Shown: positions 1 to 12,264 of the stretch, one piece after another | Layout of the letters: each line of letters starts with the position of its first letter | Numbering within the stretch: position 1 is the first letter of the stretch | Source of the DNA: Xylaria sp. FL1777 | Lineage: Eukaryota > Ascomycota > Sordariomycetes > Xylariales > Xylariaceae | Direction: 5' to 3' | DNA: 64,000 nucleotides | Assembly: GCA_022578965.1 (NCBI GenBank) | Contig: MU400537.1 | Span: 310,001-374,000 of the forward strand | The notes under the pieces: generated by a model | Database searches by the model: none | The model's input: only the letters and a program-made list of their open reading frames with translations | What the model was told of the DNA's origin: nothing | Program-made: the position numbers and the translations under genes

Positions 1-205
1 ATTAACTGCCTTGGTGTGCCATTAAGCACATTTTGTTGCTCGTCTGGATTCGAAGCCAACTTAAGCTTCGAGCTGTGATTAGTCAACCAGCTGAACCCGC
101 AGTGCCTGCACTAGCTGGTTGCATGTACGCGAGTCCCGACATTACTTGCAGAACACAAAATGGTCTTTATCACGGTACCAGGTTGCCGAAGCAATTAAAC
201 TCAAG

Positions 206-1055
206 ATGAAGAGTGAAAAATTGCCAGTGTCTAGTAATAGGAGAGCAATCAACGCTGAGGATGAGGTCAGTCACTAAAACCGGATTCAGGGGATGAGACT
301 CATGCTGACTTCTCAGCGCGCTCGTTTGCGCCGTAACCAACGGAACTCCCGGGCCAGAAAACAAGCATACGTTCAAGAACTAGAGGAGCGCTGGAATGAG
401 TGCGTTAGATTAGGCGTGCAAGCTACTGTTGAGATGCAAAGAGAGGCTCGCAGAGTTCAAGCGGAGAACAGGCTTCTTCGCGGTTTATTGCATAAGCAGG
501 GCTTGGATGATGTGGCCATAGAGGAGGCCCTTGTTGTTCTTACGGGGAGTGAGGGGAATAAGGGGCAGCCATCAGTCTTTCATCACTCTCTAGAACATCC
601 GGCCCAGACAGGTGTTGCCCCAGCCGCGCTCAGCGCACAGAACAGTTTCAACGAACTGCAACCTACGGCCCAAGGGCTACCGGATGCACTCACGTTTGAC
701 GGCAATACAGTACCCTTAGGTGCCCCGGCCGACATATCCCAGGAACTGAATATCGACGATTGGTTTACGGACCTTTGTAGCATTAAAGATGCTTTTGCGA
801 ATGATGTTTTGGTATGTACTGTGCTCAACGACTACTGTTGCTCCAATAGGCTAACTAAGGCTTTAGGTTGCAGACCAGCTTCTTCAATGTAGCATGACAT
901 TGCCAGATATTTCCCCGCATTTCGCTGTAAACAGTACACAGTCAGATCAGCCTCTTTCCGAACAGGATGATATCATTAGCATTGATCTATTGCAGGAAAG
1001 CGGCTGTACCAGTCTGGATTGGGAAAATATGTATGACACACAAACGCATAGATAA
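206..1055 (+). CDS. bZIP transcription factor, three exons
   Basis: Predicted nuclear DNA-binding regulator of about 247 residues. I place exons at 206-265, 317-811 and 867-1055, with introns of 51 and 55 bases (GTCAGT...CTCAG and GTATGT...TTTAG, each with a CTGAC or CTAAC branch site). Splicing into 867 rather than the nearer CAG at 873 avoids an early stop and adds 62 residues in frame. The basic region at residues 21-46 has the bZIP core NQRNSRARK, followed by a leucine-zipper-like helix up to about residue 85 with few leucines. The rest is acidic and low in complexity, as in activation regions. The pattern resembles small bZIP factors found near accessory or secondary-metabolism genes, but targets cannot be inferred. 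The transporter downstream on the same strand may be co-regulated (inference only). Confidence 0.8.
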
Positions 1056-1918
1056 GTCAGGCTCTCGAGGGTTGAGCAATAACTCTTTCGTCTCTCTTGA
1101 AAAAATATATGCAAGTTGAAGAAGAAAAGCTGATGGCTGATGAAGGTATATGCCAAGTTAAGAGATTTAGGTATCAAATGAATAGCCTCAGTGCTTTTGC
1201 CTTATTCCCATCTAATCAGAAAGGGCCGACCGACCATACATTCTAACCTGCTTAGTATACTCATGAACTGGGCATATATATCAGACATAATTTGTACACC
1301 TTGTCGGAACTAAGAGTGGCAAAAATAGCGATAACCCAAAGTGATTTTCTATTTACTGTGCGAGAACGAGGTACCCAAGACAAGGAGCGTCTGCAAGCAC
1401 TATGTGCATAAGCACCAGTATTCTTGCAACCAATCAGAAGGCCACAGTGACAGTATCGCATGAGTTCACGCTGGCTCCACAATCTATCTGAACCCCCCTA
1501 GACTTTGCCGTATTCTGTAGGCAGCGCGCAAGGCGGACGCCAATGTATGGACCCTACATGCATATTTGTTACTCACTGGGTGTCATTTATTGGACGATGG
1601 GAACTTTGAGTCTTCAAAATTTGATTCAGAGTGCATGGGATCTTCGGCTTAGGTGATATTGTCACTGCTTGATATCTATTGGCCAGCGATGGATTCAACA
1701 TGGTCAAGAGTTTACGCCTACACGTACGCTATTTCGAGATGGATATATTATATATACGTCGCCAGTAAACTTCACCAAGTAAATGGATGTACACATTCGG
1801 GGCTCAGGCTATTTCCTACTTAGTTCGAAACTAACTAATTGACGAGTTATACTTGTGATCTTTTTCAGTGCCGATAGCGACGATCTACAGCATCGACAAG
1901 AAGGCTGAAACTACGGAG
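1056..1918. other. Intergenic: bZIP 3' region and transporter promoter
   Basis: No gene is supported. AT-rich TATATA-like stretches near 1744-1756 lie about 165 bases before the transporter ATG and could serve as its core promoter. Confidence 0.5.
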
Positions 1919-3371
1919 ATGGCTGCAAGAGTTTCCATTTCGCAGTTGGAAGCTTCAGTCCACGAGTCTTCGCCTCTGGAAGAAATACAAGACGAGCATA
2001 ACAATGCCCCTATATCGCCACCTGATGGCGGATACGGTTGGGTTTGTGTATTGGCTCAATTCTTGATCAATGGCTTCACCTGGGGTGTGGTAGCGGTACG
2101 CATTCTACCTTCTTCCATCTAAAAGATGAATTCTGATTAGAATTTCAGAGCTACAGTGTTTACCTCACCCACTATCTTTCGCATGACCTCTTCCCCGAAG
2201 CTAGGCCGATCGATTATGCATTCATCGGAGGCTTCAACTTTGCATTCGCGCTCCTCGTCCCGCCACTTGCAACACTTCTAGCACGATGGTATAGCGTGAG
2301 AACCCCTATGGCCTTGGGTGTTATTCTGCTTACCGTGGGGTTCATTTCCGCATCCTTTGCTACCAAAGTGTGGCATCTATACTTGTCACAGGGGCTCTGC
2401 GTAGGTGCAGGGGTAGGCTTCATCTACATCCCAAGTACTTCAATTATACCTCAATGGTTTCCCAAGAAGCGCAGCCTAGCAAATGGGATTTGTGCTTCGG
2501 GGTCGGGAATCGGTGCTCTTATAATCAGCTTTGCAACCCAGGGATTGCTCGGGGCTGTTGGGTTGGCGTGGGCATTACGAATCACGGCAGTAGGAGTCTT
2601 CGTCATCAATCTGACCGCAACGTTTCTGATACGATCCAGGGATAAGGACATAAAACCAACCCCGATATTATTTAACTTCGACCTTCTTGGGTTGTACCAA
2701 GTGAAGCTTTTAATAGGGTGGTCTGTTGTTCTTATGTTCGGGTATATTGCCCTGATGTTTTCATTGTCTGATTACGCACTGGCTATTGGTAGATCGCATC
2801 AAGACTCAGCAACGGTAGTCGCACTCTTAAACTTGGGGGCCGCGATAGGGCGACCATTTTTAGGCTATTTAAGCGATCGATATGGCCGTCTTGAAGTCGC
2901 TGGAATTTCTACCTTCAGTTGCGGTACACTTGTCTTTGCTCTTTGACTATCAAGCACAAATTACATCGTATTGATCATATTCGCTCTGCTAAGCGGATCT
3001 ATTTTGGGTATTTTTTGGATTGTGAGTTGTCATCGGAATCTGTCGCGTCAGATGGCTAATGAACTTTTAGGCTATCGTTCCACTTGCTGCGGATATTGTT
3101 GGGTTGAAGGAGCTTCCTTCATTCCTAAATATCGTATGGCTCTCAGTGGTATTGCCAAGTGCTTGTAAGATGCCTACATTCGCGGGCCGTTAACATTGAG
3201 CTAACACGGATTATAGTTGGTGAGGCCATAGTACTTGTGTTGAGGCGTCAAGACTTCGGGGCGCGGTCCTATGTATACCCCCAAATTATGACCGGAGTAT
3301 CGTATGTCGTAGCAAGTATGTTATTATTCGAGCTATGGAGGTCACAGAGAGGAATGAGAGAGTCAGCATGA
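1919..3371 (+). pseudogene. Monocarboxylate-type MFS transporter interrupted by in-frame TGA
   Basis: Major facilitator of the fungal monocarboxylate porter (SLC16-like) group, which moves small organic acids across membranes. Exons are 1919-2095, 2149-3021, 3071-3164 and 3217-3371; all joins keep one frame. I chose the ATG at 1919 because upstream in-frame starts are not ATG. The N-terminus carries the family hallmark PPDGGYGWV before the first membrane segment, and hydrophobic helices follow throughout. The last exon (FGEAIVLVLRR, then a terminal helix) matches the family's end, so the reading frame resumes correctly after the break. The break is a TGA at 2944-2946 (codon 325 of about 432), inside an otherwise open helix region. 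No GT-AG intron of usable length removes it. Either the gene is a young pseudogene, the base is an error, or the protein is truncated after about 324 residues. Confidence 0.78.
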
Positions 3372-6198
3372 CTACACTTAAAATATCTTCTTAGGAAAAT
3401 TATTGGAATTTATAAACCTCGATATAGCTACCCAATGGTATGAATAGAAAATTTTCTTGTTTTTTCGTCAACATTTCCTGGGCAGTTAGTTGCGTAAATA
3501 AGGTCTCTCCTGAAGAACTGTCCCCTATTGGCCGTTCGTAATTATTTTCTTTCTAGATCTTGTATTTCAGGCTTTATCGTGCTTTCAATAGGATCGAAAT
3601 TGTGGCACTAGACTCATTGCCTCAAAGATCCCCCGGAAACTTGAGATCGATAGCCGTAACGGATTGCCGGGTTGCCTCCTTGATTATGTCCGCACTCGTA
3701 TCAAATATGTTCCATTTATCATCCAGGCTAAGCTGTTGCCTACTTCTCACTTTATACTCATATCACCTTAATTCGGCGATCTATCATAGCTAGTATGCCA
3801 AGCTGAGCCAAGCCAGGCCAAGCGACACGAAGAGCAGGTGTGAGTTGAGTTCCAGTATGTCGGGATCGATATCTGTAATAGGGCTGAAAACGTTGTAGCT
3901 ATCATCTCGCCAAGCTCCTTGGCCACATAGTTGTGTAGTAATATAAGGCGGCTCTGATCAGTTCAACGTTTATGGGATTCGATCAAATATTTGCTACATA
4001 CTTAAGACGATTAGCTTATTTCTATGTGTTCCTGCTGTAAGGATGATTGTTCTGAGAGATATACTAACGATGTAATATAGCAGAAATGGTTATACTGAAT
4101 CAAATTATATTTATATGACCAAGAACTCCACTGACCCAAGCTCACACGTCGTGTCTAATATTGTAGTAGCCTGGGACACCATTTTCCATTTTCGGACATT
4201 TTCGAAGATGCTTCGGTAAGTATTTCTTCTTAAGTAGGTCTCACATTTGGGCTATTGACTGACTTACTTTGCCGAACGTGCTTGTTGAGAATTGCCTGCG
4301 AGATAACCGTTCAGCCTCGTTGTAGATAGCCGGCTTGTATGAGTGTATTGGCCGAGTGATCGCGCAATACCTCGTCCGTATAACTATATCAATACGTGTA
4401 TGCGCCATTTGATGTAAAACCGAGTTCAACTACTACCTTGTGGATGTCAGATGCCAGTCCCCGCGTAGAGTCGTAAAGTTGACGTTAGACTTGCGCCGCC
4501 AAGTCTGATATCGTGGGGTGAGACGCATGGGACTCGTTAACAAGCGTGCCAAGGCGGCCGTGGCGGCATTTAGTACGGTACCGAATCATCCACATCCCCG
4601 GCAGTAATAGCGTCCGTCATCGTAGTGGCTTGGTACTGTACTGTAACATCTCGGCGCCCTCCTGACAAGAATAAGGACTATATATCATAATTAAAGATGC
4701 CCACTAGACAAATGACGAGCTCAACATTGTTCCATTACTTACACAAACCTTACGCGCTGATTGCACACTTTCTGTTCCCGAGTCCCACAGATAACGGTGC
4801 CGGGCTCCCACGCGGAGTTGATAGTAAGACACTTTCTTCGGCAAGCGTCCGCAATTTCGAGCACTGACAGGCGCATTCAAACATACACAATCATGTCGCC
4901 ATTCGTCGCGAGATATTCCAGCTTCTTCGTCTGTCCAATCACATGTCAAGCCCATGCCAGGGGTTACGTGTATAAGCCCCTGGATATGGAAGGTCGATGG
5001 CCGAGGGTCGGGGTAAACTTGATTATTGGGTTGCATCTCGGCAATGAGTCTGAATCTGTCGACCTGCATCTCGGGCGAAATGCTGTCGGCTAGCTTAGAG
5101 CTGTTAAGAAAACGTCTGTAAAATAAACCTCCTATTATCTAATGCTTTATTAATGAGCAGGGTTAGATCAGCTATACTCGGATGCCTCCAGCTGGTTGCA
5201 GCTGCTATAGACCTACATTTAATCCCATCTGTAATCTCTAATCGACCACATCTACTACCTGTTAATTGTACAATCCTGGCGTATAAACATTTAAATAAAA
5301 ATCCTTTTTCTCAGCATGTAAACATACTTTGATCTACGATTAGGAAAATTGGTTACATTGTAAATCTTGAATCCATAGCGCGGAGAAAAAACATTGTATA
5401 ACAGCTAGTGTACAAAAGTAGATGCCAGGTCTCTGGCGGCTGTTAACAACTGTAGGCAGCATATCCAGCCGTGCCTCCTTAAGACATCCACCTCGGGCCC
5501 CTGTTTAGTTCGAGATGGCTCACGCGCTTGGTGAAGTCGTTGCAAGAGTGGAAATCGGTGCTGCCGATCATCTATCTGGGCTAGATAAGCGATACGACTG
5601 AGTCATTGAGGCATATCTCACGAGACCATATTAGCAATCGGATTAACTTCCTGCTGTGTATCTGATCTCTTGCACATCGTTCCATCAGTGCTGACACTTG
5701 AATAGATAACTTGATAAGCGGCAGGCCGTATATTCCAACGTATAAGGCGCACTTGAAAGACCCAAGGCCTTGCTCATTTGAATGGTTGGTTCTTGTGGTG
5801 TTGATGGAATATAGACTTATATTACATCCCTTGGCTTATCTCGCCCCAGAGTTGTATGATTCCCACAAGCCGGCATCCACACGACAAGCTAGGTTGGATT
5901 CCTAGTAGCGCTTCAGGATCATTCTGTGGGACTTGAGCTTCATGCAGGCTCGCAAGAACCCCTACGGACACACCTTTTCTTTCGCGTATGAAGCTCAAAA
6001 CAAACACTTGCCTATTTGATCCAGGTCTTCAAAACATTCAATGGCATGACACCATTTTATGGCCATGCAAGCATGGCAACCTTTAGAGAGGTGCCACCGA
6101 ACCTGTGCTAGACGCAAGGCACATCTCACATTCCTAATTCGGTTGCCAGCTCATCCTCGGTATCATCAAGGAGAAGTGTCTATGAGGGCTTAAGGGAG
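3372..6198. other. Gene-poor spacer with one doubtful exon
   Basis: About 2.8 kb without a supported gene. It is AT-rich, with scattered short open frames lacking family motifs. A minus-strand open segment at 4704-5069 is listed separately. Around 3796-3830 there is a run of GCCAAGC/GAGCCAAGCC-like words. Confidence 0.5.
4704..5100 (-). other. Possible exon of an unrecognised gene
   Basis: Minus-strand open frame of 121 residues from an ATG at 5069, also open upstream to a good acceptor-like TTAACAG ending at 5101. The translation is polar and fairly cysteine-containing (TCDWTDEEAG, HDCVCLNAP), and donor-like GT sequences occur near its 3' end. I recognise no family. The opposite strand is also open for 110 codons, so chance is a real alternative. 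This could be a relic exon. Confidence 0.2.
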
Positions 6199-6204
6199 TA
6201 TAAA
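6199..6204 (+). promoter_or_regulatory. TATA box of the glutamic peptidase gene
   Basis: TATAAA lies 126 bases before the ATG at 6330. It is followed by a pyrimidine-rich leader with CAATCATCC just upstream of the start, which is typical of well-expressed fungal genes. Confidence 0.5.
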
Positions 6205-6329
6205 GCTTTACACCGATCCGCCGTTCGTGTCAAAAATCTTTGCATTCAGCAGCCTCAACGGTCCGTCCCAGTGTCTCATATCTATCACTCTCTGTATCTA
6301 TTCTTGTATACTCCAATCATCCTTTGAAG

Positions 6330-7243
6330 ATGAAGTCCTTCATTGCTGTCTCCTTGCTCGCCGGCTTGGCTCTGGCATCTCCTTTGATGGACAGAGCCAA
6401 GGCAGAGCTCCAAGCCAGACACGCTGCCCGTCGAGGAGACCGATTCAGGGCTTCTAAGGATGGAGGCTTTGGAAACGCCACCGCCACCACTGTTGAATCC
6501 AGCAACTGGAGTGGTGCTGCCATCGTGACCTCGGGCGTTACCGAGGTCAGTGGTACCTTCACGGTCCCCAAGCCCTCTGCTCCTTCTGGTGGTAGCTCGA
6601 ACAGCGAGTACTGTGGTGCTGCCTGGGTTGGCATCGACGGATACTCCAACTCTGCTCTTATCCAAACTGGTGTCCTATGGTGTGTCCAGGGCAGCTCGTA
6701 CGAATACGAGGTAGGGATATTATCACGGAGTCCCCCCTTTCTTAACCTACTAAGATGAGCATTGTAGGCTTGGTATGAGTACCTCCCGGCTGCTCTGATC
6801 TACTACTCTGGCTACTCAGTCACTTCTGGTAGCTCTGTCACCGTCACTGTAACCAAGACTAGCACCAGCGGTGGCACTACTACTATCACATCTGGTGGCA
6901 AGAGTGCTTCGCACACTTTCTCCGGCCAGAGCACCAAGCTTCAGGTAAGCAATTCAGTGTTTTATTGACCCATTCACATGATGTCTATGAATCAAAAGCT
7001 GACCTAGGATCCCAGGGTGCTTCCGCTGAGTGGATCGTTGAGGACTTCCTCTCCGGAAACTCCCTCGTTCCCTTCGCTAACTTCGGCACCGTCACCTTCA
7101 CCGGTGCCACTGCTATCATCAACGGCGCTACCGTTTCTGCTAGCTCGGACTCTCCCGTCACCATCGACCTAGTGAGCAGCTCCGGCTCAGTCCTTACCGG
7201 CACCAGCATTTCTGGCAGCACCGTCACCGTTTCCTACAAGTAA
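6330..7243 (+). CDS. Secreted glutamic peptidase (eqolisin, G1/A4 family)
   Basis: Acid endopeptidase of the scytalidoglutamic/aspergilloglutamic type, secreted for extracellular protein digestion at low pH. Exons are 6330-6710, 6768-6944 and 7016-7243 (introns 57 and 71 bases, both phase 0), giving 261 residues. A signal peptide spans about residues 1-17 (MKSFIAVSLLAGLALAS). A short basic propeptide to about residue 45 follows, with dibasic ARRGDR available for processing. The mature part has the two catalytic residues expected for the family: Gln112 in ALIQTG and Glu191 in SAEWIVEDF. Trp-Ser-Gly near residue 60 and the DAWYEY-like AWYEYLP are also conserved. Cys95 and Cys118 may pair. The start at 6330 is preferred over upstream frames because it begins the signal peptide. 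Length is normal for the family and no defect is seen. Confidence 0.95.
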
Positions 7244-8923
7244 ACTGACGAACGTCAACTTATCTCGGCATTGGGACTTGAAGTCATGACAGGATAGCGT
7301 GACAGGGGAACTAGGAACAGAGAGAGTTGGATAGCACCGCTTTTGGATATAGCTAGCGTTGAATTGTCTATATTATGTATGTCAGCGTGGGTATAATGAG
7401 GTATATTGTAAGTATATATTCTTAAGCAAAGAGTTTAGAACTCTCTACTTGCGAGAATTCCACTACAATATACGAACTACTCTCTTGGATCTCTTTGTCA
7501 CATGACAATATGTCGTATTCTCAATTAGTGCATAAATGAAATAGGGGTTCAGGGAGGTATTCGGTCCTCAACCTAGCCGAATGACGTGATGATTAAGAAA
7601 GGAAAGAGGAGTAATGCTCAACATCTTTGTTGTTATTCTTTAATACTTAAGTAGCTGGTGTTTTATCCAAAACTCCCATGGTGGGTTAAGTTTACTAGTA
7701 GCTAGGACAGGTCGTTTCGTGAGAATAAGAGATAATATTGACTACTATTCTATTGGCTAACTGGCCCGAAGCTTAAGAGTCATATGGAAGAAGAAATACC
7801 AGCCACAAGATGGTCCTCGGGGGTCTTTTATAGGGGCTTGATAACGAACGACTGGTTACATGACAGGGCTCTTGACTTTAGCCATGACACTCGTAGACAT
7901 ACCAAATATTCTAGCTATCCGATGCCAAGGGAACGCTAACGGCCATGGTAATCCACGAGCTAGGTCAGACACGCTACCCCCTTTTACGCTTGGAGCGCTT
8001 TTCGTGTAACTCTAGCGCAGTAGCGATGATGATTTTAGACGCAGATTTGTCATACGTGAGCAGAGCACTATGTCCCCTGAGGTCTACTTCGGGTACTTGG
8101 TGTATTGCCGCTTTCAGATCGTCCTGTTAGCTAGCCATTTATCATAGAACAGAAGAGAAATGAATGAGGGTCCAAAAACTATGGTAATATGATAGACTGA
8201 GGGTTGGAATGACGAGATTGATTCCATATCTTATATCAAGGCCTTTGAAGTAAAATCCTCTTCCAGCTCATCTTATGCATAGCGTCAGAGAATACCGTCT
8301 AAAGCTGAGCTTAGAACGTCTGGGATCGAATACTACTCCGAACGGCCAATAAGATTATGGTTCGACGTGACATTGAGGCTGACACGAAGATCTTGCGCAG
8401 GATTCACATATAAAATTTAACAAGCTTAAGTAGCATGGATTATTCACCAGCCACTTTGCACTCTGCCACCTTGTATTGCATTCAATATCACAACTATCTT
8501 TAAGATAAAACAGAACCTGGGCAACTAAAACGCCGAATCGGCCAGAGGAAGAGGGCTGGACTTCATTCTAGATATCTATCAGTCCGATAAGAAATACCCG
8601 GACCGAATAGCAGCTCCCTTTCCTTGATTTGGTGCTCTGGCGGCTGTGAAAAGGGGGGAGGGTACATGTCCGTTGCCCCCTATATCCCGCATCAGTGCGC
8701 GCCAATACAGCACGTCACATCGCATGGCTCCTAGGATAAACTACAGATACCTTAAAATTCTAAGTTTAAAGCGCTTAAATGAGGTAATAAGTGAATTAGA
8801 TTACTCATAAATATTAAAATATCAACGCTATGCCTTGTTTCTATGATAGTCTTTCCTAGACAAATCTACCGGGACCTGGTTTATTAACATAAATATACAA
8901 CACCGAAGGTATTTCACGATTGT
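7244..8923. other. Convergent intergenic spacer
   Basis: Lies between the 3' ends of the peptidase and HET-C genes. It is AT-rich, with only short unsupported open frames, and presumably contains both terminators. No repeat or RNA gene was recognised. Confidence 0.5.
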
Positions 8924-10990
8924 TTATCGTTTCGAAGTGTCTAATCCCCATGTTAGAGTCGGCAGTTTATTCGTGAGCCACCCAACCAGATTGAACATCA
9001 ACTGGCCGGAGCCGTATGCAAAGTTACCCGTGGTTTGTAAGATCCCTCCTACAGCACCAGCGGGATCTCGCAAGCCTCCTTTTATCATTGATAGTATGTG
9101 CTTTAAATCCTTTGCTGCTTCATTGATAGCCCAGGTCAAGGGGAAAGACGCTTTCCTCGGAGGGGCGACGACTTCGGGCCGTGAGCCGGGGAATTCAGCA
9201 GCACCCCTGTACGCAGCAATGAGATCTGTTGGATCTAAGTGGTGATCCTCATGTCCTCGTTCTTCGACACTTTCTCGCGTGAGCTTTCGACGCAGGCGGT
9301 CCTTCTCGCTAGCTGATGTCCGCTGCCACCATTTATCGACCTCGCTAAACATGTACTTTTGAATCATTGTCTTCCTCTTAGGAAAAGCGGGATGATGTAA
9401 AATAGTTAGAATCTGATCAATGGTATCATCGGCATCCAGGGTCGGATCGTCCCAGCATTTCACAACCTGTTGCGTTACCCAATTCGTTGTCACCGTTGCG
9501 ACGAGGCCAGCCGGTTGATTGAGCACATTGCTGAAGTGATCCTTAGAAAGATCCGAGTGACTAGGGTCTGAGGCTGATGAGCCAGCTTGGTAGACTGCGG
9601 CGGCGGTGGACTTGGCTGCTTCTTCATCGACCTTCTCTTTCGCCGCCCTGACTGCGTTTCTGAGCTCCTTTACTGCCGATTCAACCATGACTGTGAGGAA
9701 TTGAAAAATAAGTTGATTGGTCTCCTCGCCAAGTTGACTTCGTGATTCTCCCAGCCCAATCTCTCCTGATTCTTGGGCACTCTCTTGCATCCACTTCATC
9801 ATCCGATCGTGAAGAAAGAATGCGGGTTCAATAGCCTGCCAAAGAATGGTCGGATTTGTAACATTGTTCGTGGGATCGGACTGGTTGGCGTCGGTATTGC
9901 TGTTGAGAATTGGGTTGGGAACGGCTGAAATGTCAGGAGCGCTCTCCTTCACCTTGTCGAAGATCAATCCCACTGTCTCCAACTGCTGCAATAACGGGTT
10001 GTCGCCGTTTCCAACTTTGTTAATGACTTCTAGGGCGCTCCTTATGAGTTCATACAGTTGCTCGAATGCCATGCCACCATAACCCAGTTTCTTCTCGAGC
10101 TCTCCTAGAGATCCTTTAGACTGCACTATAGCCATGTCGTCCGCTTCACCGAGGAGACTGTGGAAGATATCTAACATGCCGAAGGTGCCCGTCACTAAAG
10201 GGGCTACTTTTCTGTGTTTCCATATCTGTCCAGGAACCTCGATTCTGCAAGCATCGCCAACGAATGGGAAGACCTGCTCTTCCCCTAGCTCATGCAAACA
10301 GAGCTCGATGAAATTGCTGTGAGCGGAGAAGTCTTCTAGCGTATGCAAGGCCGCTCCAAGATGAATGCGACTTTCTTTCTTTGCTCTAACATCTCGCTTT
10401 AACCTCCCTAGCTCAATAGACTTGCTAAGCTGCTCACGGATGTAGTCTGCCGAGGTTGCCCATCCTTGTCCAGAGTTGGCGATATAGTTTTTCATGCCCG
10501 TTTTGGGATCAAATTCGAGTTCTCTCGGATTCACCGGCCCTCTAAGACGCTCGTCTACTTTCTTAGCATCATCCGTGTAGCCGGCGGGGTTGTCGATGTG
10601 CTCAACGTGGGTATAGCAGCCAAGACGCTCCCGTGTTACGTCGAACTCATCAGTTGCGAAACCGAACTCTAAGAATCCCATGACAGATACAATGGCGCGC
10701 AGAATCGACTCGTTCACATTTTCCAGAAGAGTCGTGTCGATGACCTGGGAGAAATCGCGCAACCAATTGCCGAAGTAGATCTGCTTGCGCTCCAGCTGTG
10801 TGAACCTGTGGTTCGTGATAAAGCTAGAAGGCAAGAATTGCAGAACTTCACATATGTCGCCATGGCGCCAGACATATCCTTTGAAGTCGCTGCCGACGGG
10901 AACTTCACCAGCCCCAAAGGCTGATACCTGGGGAACAAGGATTAGCAGGCATAGAATGAGCCACGGCAGTAGTGAAGGGCGTGATATCAT
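8924..10990 (-). CDS. HET-C family heterokaryon incompatibility protein
   Basis: Intronless 688-residue member of the Het-C family (Neurospora het-c type, not the Podospora glycolipid-transfer HET-C). A signal peptide occupies about residues 1-24 (PWLILCLLILVPQVSA), so the protein enters the secretory route and probably acts at the cell surface or plasma membrane. Family blocks are visible: GDICEVLQFLPSS and YFGNWLRDFSQ near the N-terminus, HVEHIDNPAGY near residue 130, and ALHTLEDFSAHSNFIEL near residue 215. The last is a His/Glu/Asp-rich helix pair that looks metal-binding (inference). Charged helical stretches follow around residues 410-470. The glycine-rich tail known from the Neurospora protein is absent, so this form is shorter. 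In Neurospora, het-c alleles trigger cell death on fusion of unlike strains together with a linked HET-domain partner, and a HET-domain gene lies 1.3 kb upstream here. Confidence 0.9.
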   Translation of the reverse strand: MISRPSLLPWLILCLLILVPQVSAFGAGEVPVGSDFKGYVWRHGDICEVLQFLPSSFITNHRFTQLERKQIYFGNWLRDFSQVIDTTLLENVNESILRAIVSVMGFLEFGFATDEFDVTRERLGCYTHVEHIDNPAGYTDDAKKVDERLRGPVNPRELEFDPKTGMKNYIANSGQGWATSADYIREQLSKSIELGRLKRDVRAKKESRIHLGAALHTLEDFSAHSNFIELCLHELGEEQVFPFVGDACRIEVPGQIWKHRKVAPLVTGTFGMLDIFHSLLGEADDMAIVQSKGSLGELEKKLGYGGMAFEQLYELIRSALEVINKVGNGDNPLLQQLETVGLIFDKVKESAPDISAVPNPILNSNTDANQSDPTNNVTNPTILWQAIEPAFFLHDRMMKWMQESAQESGEIGLGESRSQLGEETNQLIFQFLTVMVESAVKELRNAVRAAKEKVDEEAAKSTAAAVYQAGSSASDPSHSDLSKDHFSNVLNQPAGLVATVTTNWVTQQVVKCWDDPTLDADDTIDQILTILHHPAFPKRKTMIQKYMFSEVDKWWQRTSASEKDRLRRKLTRESVEERGHEDHHLDPTDLIAAYRGAAEFPGSRPEVVAPPRKASFPLTWAINEAAKDLKHILSMIKGGLRDPAGAVGGILQTTGNFAYGSGQLMFNLVGWLTNKLPTLTWGLDTSKR

Positions 10991-12264
10991 TGTAGTATTG
11001 TAGCCTCCTTCTCAGAAGCTTGAAATCTCAATCCGATGAAGTGACTAGATCGGCAGATCTCAGCCCCTACTGGTAAAGGATGAAATTTTGCGAAGGCTCC
11101 GGAATGTGGTGAGATGTTCAGATACTACACAAGCACAGACGCAGAATACCTTTCGCACAGTTCTACGCTCAGACTGATTAGGGGTAGTCCGGTATTGCGG
11201 TAGCTCGGTTTCTTTCCAGTGGATGTAGTCTGGCTAATTAAAATAGCTAGGTGGTTTGACCGTACCTATTGATATCTACATTGCGTAGATGATTGAGGCC
11301 TTTATCCAATGCTAGTTTGCTGTGTTTTCCTGCCACAGAGACAGCTGAAAGCAGAGTCATTACGTCATAAGTAGTTATTATTAGTCTGTAGCACCTGGAC
11401 TCGGGTGTCTTGCAGCCGGCGCTTATGCGAGCCATCCTACACTAAACCGCCTAGTGTAGATAGGTGCATACTATTGCCTACCTAATGTATAGATACTTAG
11501 GCGGCCGGGTATTCTTGCTACAGAGACAAGTCTCTTACGAAGTACTGGGTTAAGTGCTAGCACTCCTACCCAAAATCGACAGCAGGCCGGTACGGTACAC
11601 CTACCCGCAACCTTTTCCTACATATATTTGGGTAGAGGTCTCTACAATGGGTCTGAAATCAGTGTAGAAACAAACTTGAAGAAATGGGTATTTAACGCAA
11701 AAGTTTATTCAGAAGAGCACACCTATATTGATCGACAGTGCCTCCCATACACCCATAAAATAGACACAACATACAGTATACCGTCCTCTTATGCAAATCC
11801 TAAAGCAGCTAGTTCATATTCAACGGCTGTTGCCCCCATGCCACTAGACCTTTCTTACAGTAGTTAGGTACCTATTCCTGCAACATCTCTACCATTGCAG
11901 ATCAGTAAAAAATATGCTGCCACGGGCGATAGAGGTATAGACATAGTATTATATGCGCGCATGTCGCGAACAAAGGTCTTATGACAGGAAGACATCCTAA
12001 TGAATGTTTTGTGCTTGTCGCGAACACATAATCACTTGACGAGTATCACCGGATTCGAGCCCCCAATGTTGATGATGACTATCATAGAGCTAAGCTTCGC
12101 GGCTAGTGCCGTCCAAATGATTATACACTGCGGATTCTGCCAATAAGCTATCTCGGTAACCCCACGAGGACAAGACAGTGGTGTTCAACTCCTCCGACTA
12201 GCAGGAAGGACAGGAAGGGTAGTTACAGTTGATAGCTACTAATCTCTAGTATCATTCGTAAATT
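10991..12264. other. Spacer between HET-C and HET-domain genes
   Basis: Contains the HET-C promoter and the 3' end of the HET-domain gene. A 79-codon plus-strand frame at 11628-11867 has no recognisable motif. Two short GTCGCGAACA words at about 11963 and 12017 and TAGGTA-type words near 11450-11510 are the only patterns seen. Confidence 0.5.

Noticed and set aside
2923..2953. Tiny intron removing the transporter TGA
   Set aside because: The available GT...AG pairs around the stop span only about 23-31 bases and would cut a membrane helix.
12046..12064. tRNA TpsiC-like word (GGATTCGAGCCCC)
   Set aside because: No matching acceptor stem, D arm or anticodon arm could be built around it.
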